From the NCBI GenBank assembly GCA_009774655.1, contig VSOD01000111.1:1-10447 (forward strand): 10,447 bases of DNA, written 5' to 3'. Shown here piece after piece: positions 6,149-10,447 of the stretch; the stretch's first letter is position 1; the number at the start of each line of letters is the position of its first letter. The position numbers and the translations under genes are program-made. The stretch comes from Lachnospiraceae bacterium. Its GTDB lineage: Bacteria > Bacillota_A > Clostridia > Lachnospirales > Lachnospiraceae. The notes beneath the pieces were generated by a model. The model saw only the letters and a list, made by a program, of their open reading frames with translations, had not been told where the DNA came from and searched no databases.

Positions 6149-7869
6149 GAACGGCGCCTCTCATCCCCTGCTCTCCCGATCAGTACCTTTTTGCCGCAGA
6201 AGGCAAAGCCATACTTCCGTATCCGATTTTTGGGAATTCCCTTCGCCACAAGTGCTGTGTCATATTTTTTCTTATCAATCTGCTTCAAAGCTGCTTCCAC
6301 CGTATCAGAGAGCTTCTCTTCCTCCTCCGTATCCTGCACCTTGAACTCTATGATAACAGCATCCAGTTCCAATGCACCTGATACGCCTGTGTCCTGTCTC
6401 GGCTCCAGCACCACATCGTATCTGCCAAATCCACTCTCCCGGTTGGAGGTCAGCACATACCTGTCCGCCAGTTCCACCATCATCCCCAACACGAAACCAT
6501 GATAGAACCGCTCCGGCTCCGATGGATTCGCCGCTGTATCAAAGTAACTGAAAGTCTGGAGCGCAACCTTATTCATGTATGCGTTCATTCCTTTCAGATC
6601 GCCAGACAGCAATGCTTTCAGGAAAGCATTGCTGACTCCTCTGCATCTCCCAAACCAGCCCTCTATGATACCTTCAAACATGGCACGGACTTCTCTGTTC
6701 GTCAGCTGCAGTTCATATTCCGCCTTTCCCAGATCGGCATTGAATGCATGGCGTACCGCCTTTAAGTAACCGCTGGCAAGCAGCAGGCTCCATACCGCCT
6801 CATCCCCTTGATCCAAATCGCTGAACACGATCTGTTCCTCCAGTCTGACGACAAAAGATTTTCCCTGCAGCAGCCTTTCCATATTCATTTTCAGCTCGGG
6901 ACTTCCCTCTCTTACCAGCTTACCTGCCAGACTATTGGAGCTGGTATTGACCCAGTAAAGCCCCACACACCGCTTATCCAGATAATTGATTATGGACCAT
7001 GGGTTATATATCTCTGCATGGCTCCCGAATACAAAACCATCATACCAACTTTTTACTTCATCTTTACGATCAGACAAATCGAACTCACCCAGCGCAGTAA
7101 ACACTTCCTCTTCTGTGAACCCAAAACTGTTCACATACTTCCCGGAGGTAATGGATACTACTTCCAGATTATTCAGATCCGAAAACATGGATTCCCTGCT
7201 TATCCTCGTGATGCCTGTCAACACTGCGCGCTCCAGATAAGGATTTGTCTTAAAAGTGGCGTTGAAAAAGTTTCTGGTAAAAGCCACCATCTCCTCCCAA
7301 TATCCGTTTAAATAAGCTTCCTGCATGGGAGTATCATACTCATCCAGAAGGATGATCACCTTCTTCCCATAATAGCGGGAGAGATAAAGTGACAGCATCT
7401 TCAAAGAAAATGACGCCTCATTATCTTCCATCTCTGCAGAGATCTTCCGGAAATCTTTCTTTTCACTCTCACTCAGCAAATCTCCTTCCAGCAAAAAACT
7501 GAATTTATCATATAAAAACCGCAAAATACGGCACATGGCTTTTCTGGTCTGTGCAAACGTGTTCTCTTTGACATCCGCAAAGCTGACCATGAGTACCGGA
7601 TATGTCCCCTGCAGACTGCGGTACTTCTCTTCCTTCCAGATAGCCAGCCCATCAAACAGATCCGCCCTGCCGGCATACTCGACCGAAAAAAACTTCTCCA
7701 GCATATTCAAGGTCAAAGTCTTCCCGAAGCGCCTGGGGCGAGTGATCAGCGTCACCACATCTTCCGATTCCCACCATTCACGGATGAAGCCTGTCTTATC
7801 CACATAAAAGCTGTTTTTCAGCCGCAGGCTCTCAAAATCCTGATTCCCGATGCTCACCGTCCTTGCCAT
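6133..7869 (-). CDS. AAA-ATPase-like / PD-(D/E)XK nuclease-family protein
   Basis: The 578-residue protein combines an N-terminal AAA-ATPase-like domain with a C-terminal PD-(D/E)XK (DUF1703-type) domain. Visible motifs are a Walker A variant RPRRFGKT (44-51), Walker B IILLDEYD (172-179), a sensor-like TGITRIS (218-224), and in the C-terminal part D485 (GRYDVVL), E508-x-K510 (IIEFKV) and Q530, which are the nuclease-core residues. Such proteins are greatly expanded in gut Bacteroidetes and Clostridia. Their biological role is not established; DNA cleavage or a defence or mobile-element role is often suggested. AAAGGAGG before ATG 7869 fixes the start. The gene stands alone between a decayed acetyltransferase and the HtrA block, with a repeat copy upstream. 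All key residues are present, so it looks functional. Confidence 0.88.
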   Translation of the reverse strand: MARTVSIGNQDFESLRLKNSFYVDKTGFIREWWESEDVVTLITRPRRFGKTLTLNMLEKFFSVEYAGRADLFDGLAIWKEEKYRSLQGTYPVLMVSFADVKENTFAQTRKAMCRILRFLYDKFSFLLEGDLLSESEKKDFRKISAEMEDNEASFSLKMLSLYLSRYYGKKVIILLDEYDTPMQEAYLNGYWEEMVAFTRNFFNATFKTNPYLERAVLTGITRISRESMFSDLNNLEVVSITSGKYVNSFGFTEEEVFTALGEFDLSDRKDEVKSWYDGFVFGSHAEIYNPWSIINYLDKRCVGLYWVNTSSNSLAGKLVREGSPELKMNMERLLQGKSFVVRLEEQIVFSDLDQGDEAVWSLLLASGYLKAVRHAFNADLGKAEYELQLTNREVRAMFEGIIEGWFGRCRGVSNAFLKALLSGDLKGMNAYMNKVALQTFSYFDTAANPSEPERFYHGFVLGMMVELADRYVLTSNRESGFGRYDVVLEPRQDTGVSGALELDAVIIEFKVQDTEEEEKLSDTVEAALKQIDKKKYDTALVAKGIPKNRIRKYGFAFCGKKVLIGRAGDERRRSLQGG

Positions 7870-7913
7870 GTCCGTACCTCCTTTCCGGTTTCTTCTTTAA
7901 CTTTACAGCCAAC

Positions 7914-7939
7914 AATCTGTTATGTCGTTTACTATAAGT
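7914..7939. repeat. 26-bp interspersed repeat, copy 2
   Basis: This matches 3573-3598 at 24 of 26 positions, but the opposite palindrome arm found near yhaM is absent here. It lies about 45-70 bases upstream of the AAA-ATPase gene. Its minus-strand reading holds TATACT and TATAGT boxes, which could serve as a -10 element, though no good -35 box is spaced behind them. Confidence 0.55.
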
Positions 7940-7948
7940 ATACTCAAT

Positions 7949-7967
7949 GATTGCTCCAGCCGCAATC
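7949..7967 (-). other. Small hairpin after the acetyltransferase remnant
   Basis: GATTGC (7949-7954) and GCAATC (7962-7967) form a 6-bp stem with a 7-base loop, directly after the remnant's TAA. No U-run follows. It may be the decayed terminator of the lost gene. Confidence 0.3.
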
Positions 7968-7968
7968 C

Positions 7969-8156
7969 TTAGTTATGATCACACAAAAAAACCATCTCCT
8001 CCTCCAGATACCTGTAGAAATCCCCGATATGTCGTCCATCCACCAGCGCATGATGGCACAGCACCGACACCGGCAGCAGCGTCTGTTCCATACATACCTC
8101 CCTGATATTCCGTACCGAAAAAATCCTGTGCAAATATTTCGATCTTTTTTGTTCAA
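7969..8156 (-). pseudogene. Remnant of a chloramphenicol-acetyltransferase-like gene
   Basis: The last 40 codons read LPVSVLCHHALVDGRHIGDF and then a short acidic helix (YRYLEEEM). This is the C-terminal active-site region of the CatA-like acetyltransferase family, with the catalytic HHxxxDG motif kept. The rest of the roughly 210-residue protein cannot be found. Just upstream, a different reading frame gives RYGISGRYVW, a plausible match to the strand that precedes the active site, so a frameshift near 8085-8095 is likely. Further upstream (8157-8348) all frames are unrecognisable and AT-rich. The remnant cannot form the trimeric enzyme. Family members often act on substrates other than chloramphenicol, so no resistance is implied. 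Confidence 0.6.
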
Positions 8157-8290
8157 ATTCAGAACTCGCAGTATAGTCCCCCGCGCCTTCCTTTCTGAAT
8201 TTGCACACCAAAAAATATCCTCGAAAATTTACACAGGAACTTTCAGTACAACTATTAATGTCATCCGCCTTGATCGGCACTGCATTCACG

Positions 8291-8354
8291 CCGTATGCTG
8301 CTGCATATGGCTGCACATCACTATATATCGCTATATCTCTACATATCGTTATAT
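8291..8354. repeat. AT-rich tract with a hairpin and two tandem motifs after punA
   Basis: CCGTATGC (8291-8298) and GCATATGG (8303-8310) form an 8-bp stem with one mismatch. Two related 12-mers follow, ATATCGCTATAT (8325-8336) and ATATCGTTATAT (8343-8354), 18 bases apart, the second overlapping the punA stop codon. Base composition differs sharply from the GC-rich genes beside it. No U-run makes this a standard terminator. Confidence 0.4.
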
Positions 8355-9170
8355 GCTGCTTACCACTGCCGTGACCAGCGCCTTGAACTGCCCGGCCACC
8401 CGGTCCGCCGTCTCCTGCACTTCCTTATGGTCCAGCTGTGCACTCGACAGGCCGGCCGCCAGATTGGTGATGCAGGAAATACCGCATACTTCCGTTCCCA
8501 TATGTCTGGCCGCCATCGCCTCGCAGGCCGTACTCATGCCCACTGCGTCGCCTCCCCAGCCTCTGCACATACGGACTTCCGCAGGCGTCTCATAGGCCGG
8601 TCCGGTCAGCTGCACGTAGACGCCCTCTCTCAGTCCGATGCCCAGCTTTGCCGCTTCCTGCTTTATGATCCCGCGCATCCGCAGGCTGTATACTTCACTC
8701 ATATCCGGGAATCTTACGCCCAGTTCATCGGCATTGGCGCCGATCAGCGGGCTGGGCACGCCCGTCGTGATATGATCCGTGATCAGCATGAAATCTCCCG
8801 GCCGATAGTCAGGATTCACGCCGCCGGCCGCATTGGTCAGGATCAGCTTCTTCGCCCCCATAAGTCCCATCAGTCTTGTGGGCAGCACTACGTCAGCCAT
8901 GGGATACCCTTCATAGTAATGCACTCTTCCCTGCATGATGACCACCGGCGTCTCTTTCACGTAGCCGAATACGAACCTTCCTTTATGGCCCGCCACCGTC
9001 GAAACGGGAAACCCTTCGATCTCCGTATAGGCAACGGTCTGCTCGATGCGTATCTCATCCGCATAGTCTCCCAGCCCCGATCCCAGAATCAGCGCCGTCT
9101 CCGGCTTAAAGTCCGTCTGTTTCCTGATGCTCTTCATGCACACTTCCAGTTTATCATAAATCTTACTCAT
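8349..9170 (-). CDS. punA: Purine nucleoside phosphorylase, trimeric PNP-I type
   Basis: This cytoplasmic enzyme splits purine nucleosides with phosphate into the free base and (deoxy)ribose-1-phosphate, in purine salvage. At 273 residues it has the length of the trimeric inosine/guanosine class. Family motifs are complete: the phosphate-binding LILGSGLGDYAD (28-38, S31), VAGHKGRFVFG (H62), MQGRVHYYEGY (R82, H84), LTNAAGG (111-117), TGPAYETPAEVRM (Y193, E194), DAVGMS (M212) and ITNLAAG (N236, the base-recognition residue). TGGAGG about 8 bases before ATG 9170 sets the start. It lies 61 bases after the truncated Crp-like gene and near a BMP-family binding protein, which fits a nucleoside uptake and breakdown cluster. 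No strong promoter or terminator is seen in the short gap, which holds only a weak GGCTG/CAGCC hairpin. Confidence 0.94.
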   Translation of the reverse strand: MSKIYDKLEVCMKSIRKQTDFKPETALILGSGLGDYADEIRIEQTVAYTEIEGFPVSTVAGHKGRFVFGYVKETPVVIMQGRVHYYEGYPMADVVLPTRLMGLMGAKKLILTNAAGGVNPDYRPGDFMLITDHITTGVPSPLIGANADELGVRFPDMSEVYSLRMRGIIKQEAAKLGIGLREGVYVQLTGPAYETPAEVRMCRGWGGDAVGMSTACEAMAARHMGTEVCGISCITNLAAGLSSAQLDHKEVQETADRVAGQFKALVTAVVSSI

Positions 9171-9231
9171 TCTTAACCTCCATTTTGAAACATTCTAAAT
9201 TACCACATCTCCGGCTGCTCTTCGACAGCCC

Positions 9232-9681
9232 CTACTCCAGATCGACCTTTTCCGACACCATCCGCTTCAGTCCTTCGTACTGCTGTCTGTTGATCACGAT
9301 CTGCTTGCCTTCTTTTGTCAAAAGGCCGTCCTCCATAAACTTTTTGATCCCTCTGCCGATGCTCTTCACGCACAGTCCCGTCACATCAGCCAGATCGCGC
9401 TGACTGCCTTTCATATGCAGACAGTCGTTCTTCTGGTATTTCTCGTAACGTTCCACAAGCAGCAGCGCCAGTCTGTCCGCCCCCTGCATAAAAAGGAACA
9501 GCCGGCTGTTTCGTCCCTCTTCCAGCAGATATTCCCCTACCTGCTTGGCCTCGTATTTCATGGCCCTTATGTCGGAATACATCCATTTCTCAAACATGAC
9601 CCGGGAGATCTTCACCACCGTGCAGTTTGTCATGGCCCGCAGCGTCGTCCTGTAAAGGTCATAGTCCATAATAAATTCCAT
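9232..9681 (-). CDS. Crp/Fnr-family regulator, N-terminally truncated
   Basis: The 149-residue ORF carries the C-terminal part of a Crp/Fnr regulator. It has the last strands of the cyclic-nucleotide-binding barrel (about 1-29), the long dimerisation helix (about 30-58), and a winged helix-turn-helix with SQRDLADVTGLCVKSIGRGI (93-112). Family members run to about 220-230 residues, so roughly the first 80-100, most of the effector domain, are gone. Homology continues upstream of the ATG as YFGG (9693-9682), the usual turn before the phosphate-binding region, and then hits TGA at 9696-9694. The ORF thus begins inside a broken gene joined to the BMP-like gene. The HTH looks intact, so a short DNA-binding protein might still be made, but the start at 9681 has only a weak ribosome binding site. 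It is probably a non-functional fragment. Confidence 0.8.
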   Translation of the reverse strand: MEFIMDYDLYRTTLRAMTNCTVVKISRVMFEKWMYSDIRAMKYEAKQVGEYLLEEGRNSRLFLFMQGADRLALLLVERYEKYQKNDCLHMKGSQRDLADVTGLCVKSIGRGIKKFMEDGLLTKEGKQIVINRQQYEGLKRMVSEKVDLE

Positions 9682-10447
9682 ACCGCCGAAATATCATTGG
9701 AGATCTTAACTTCTCCGTTATAGATCGCTTTCACGAGCGTCTTGTAATCCTCTTCCGTAAAGCCGTCTCCCCACTGCGTGCTTGCTGTAGGAAGCTGCAC
9801 AAAATTCTCCTCCGGGATCTCGGAAACCATTCCCAGATTGTCAATCTTGCCCGCGTAATCCGACCACTTGCCGTCCTGAATGTCGGTAAGCACCGTATTT
9901 ACCGTGGTGGAGAGTCCCTTCATGGCGGAGGTGACCGTCAGCCCTTCCTGCGTCTGGTCGATGATCGGCGCCTGATCGGAATCCACACCGATCACCTTAC
10001 CGCCGGTTTTGACTGCCGCTTCGGCTGCGGAAGTAAAGATACCGCCGCCGCAGGCAAATACGACTTCCACACCCTTTGTTCCATACCAGGTGTCCATCGC
10101 TCCCGTAATGTCCGCGTCGCCGTAGAACTGGCCGCCGCACACATACTCAACTTCCACTTCCCCGGCGATTCCCAGCTCCTTCGCCGCATCATTGATGCCC
10201 TGCACATAGCCGTAGCCAAAACGGGTAACGGCCGGTACGGACATGCCGCCCAGGAATCCAAGATGCTTATACCCCAGTTTGACAGCCGCGTATCCCGCCA
10301 TATAACCGGATATCTCCTCCTGGTACGTGCAGCAGTATACATTGTCCGTATTATAGTATTCCGTCACGTCCCAGTTATCCGAGTTGTAATCGTAACCCTC
10401 GCCCACACCCTTTTCACAGATATCGCCCGCGCTCACATCCAGCGCGA
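9630..10447 (-). CDS. BMP-family nucleoside-type substrate-binding protein, both ends incomplete
   Basis: This is the C-terminal two-thirds of a BMP/PnrA-type solute-binding protein, the extracellular lipoprotein of an ABC importer usually specific for nucleosides. The frame stays open past the right edge, so the signal peptide lies outside the window. Typical signatures are GYMAGYAAVKLGYKHLGFLG, SVPAVTRFGYGYVQGI, the glycine-rich VVFACGGGIF and VIGVDSDQ. The end is abnormal: family homology stops at about KISND (near 9694), and an unrelated 18-residue out-of-frame tail from the Crp-like gene follows to TGA at 9630. About 20 normal C-terminal residues are lost. Most of the fold is present, so a modified protein could be made. 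The nearby purine nucleoside phosphorylase supports a nucleoside substrate. The ABC and permease genes are not in view. Confidence 0.87.
   Translation of the reverse strand, partial: ALDVSAGDICEKGVGEGYDYNSDNWDVTEYYNTDNVYCCTYQEEISGYMAGYAAVKLGYKHLGFLGGMSVPAVTRFGYGYVQGINDAAKELGIAGEVEVEYVCGGQFYGDADITGAMDTWYGTKGVEVVFACGGGIFTSAAEAAVKTGGKVIGVDSDQAPIIDQTQEGLTVTSAMKGLSTTVNTVLTDIQDGKWSDYAGKIDNLGMVSEIPEENFVQLPTASTQWGDGFTEEDYKTLVKAIYNGEVKISNDISAVWNLLWTMTFTGRRCGP
9690..9700. other. Gene-fusion junction between the BMP-like and Crp-like genes
   Basis: To the right, minus-strand coding fits a BMP protein down to KISND; to the left, the other frame fits Crp/Fnr from YFGG onward. The switch falls within about ten bases. 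There is no inserted sequence or repeat at the join, which is as expected for a simple deletion or an assembly chimera. Confidence 0.7.

Noticed and set aside
6808..7311. A 167-codon plus-strand open frame
   Set aside because: It is antisense to the AAA-ATPase gene with no recognisable domain.
7969..8316. A 115-codon ORF read as a complete gene
   Set aside because: Only its last 40 codons resemble a protein family; the upstream part matches nothing and the likely true frame shifts near 8090.
8295..9176. A 293-codon plus-strand open frame
   Set aside because: It is antisense to the purine nucleoside phosphorylase and has His/Arg-rich shadow composition.

Overview
The window reads as chromosomal DNA of a Gram-positive anaerobe, most likely a Lachnospiraceae-type Clostridia. 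The signs are strong AGGAGG-type ribosome binding sites, moderately high GC, a YhaM-type 3'-5' exoribonuclease, an RlmD/RlmCD-like rRNA methyltransferase carrying an Fe-S cluster motif, a membrane-anchored HtrA-like protein and a BMP-family nucleoside-type binding protein. The assignment is inferred from gene families, not from a marker gene.

Left part (1-1652) looks like accessory DNA. A structured-looking leader (69-151) and a short overlapping upstream ORF precede a plus-strand gene for a cysteine-motif and helix-turn-helix protein (255-863). A strong bidirectional terminator (887-927) separates it from a minus-strand pair: a SymE-family toxin-like protein (1204-1503) and a 91-residue unknown protein starting 2 bases after its stop. 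A second strong terminator (1606-1652) insulates this pair from the core genes to its right.

Middle part (1682-6055) is a co-directional minus-strand block: HtrA-like protein, then yhaM, then rlmD. The HtrA-like protein keeps the fold landmarks and the PDZ domain but has lost all three catalytic residues, so it is probably a pseudoprotease. A good sigma-A promoter (6120-6148) drives it. A near-palindromic 42-bp element sits at the yhaM stop codon, and one half of it recurs 4.3 kb away upstream of the AAA-ATPase gene.

Right part (6133-10447), also minus strand: an AAA-ATPase-like/PD-(D/E)XK protein of unknown role, a decayed chloramphenicol-acetyltransferase-like remnant, an intact purine nucleoside phosphorylase, a Crp/Fnr regulator that has lost most of its cyclic-nucleotide domain, and a BMP-family binding protein open at the right edge. 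The last two are joined out of frame: near 9694 the binding-protein homology stops and the interior of the regulator begins, which is the signature of a deletion or an assembly join. BMP binding protein plus phosphorylase fits nucleoside uptake followed by purine phosphorolysis.

No tRNA, rRNA, CRISPR array, transposase or integrase was seen. The strongest items for follow-up are the catalytically dead HtrA, the bmp/crp fusion junction, the kissing-loop leader RNA and the shared repeat.
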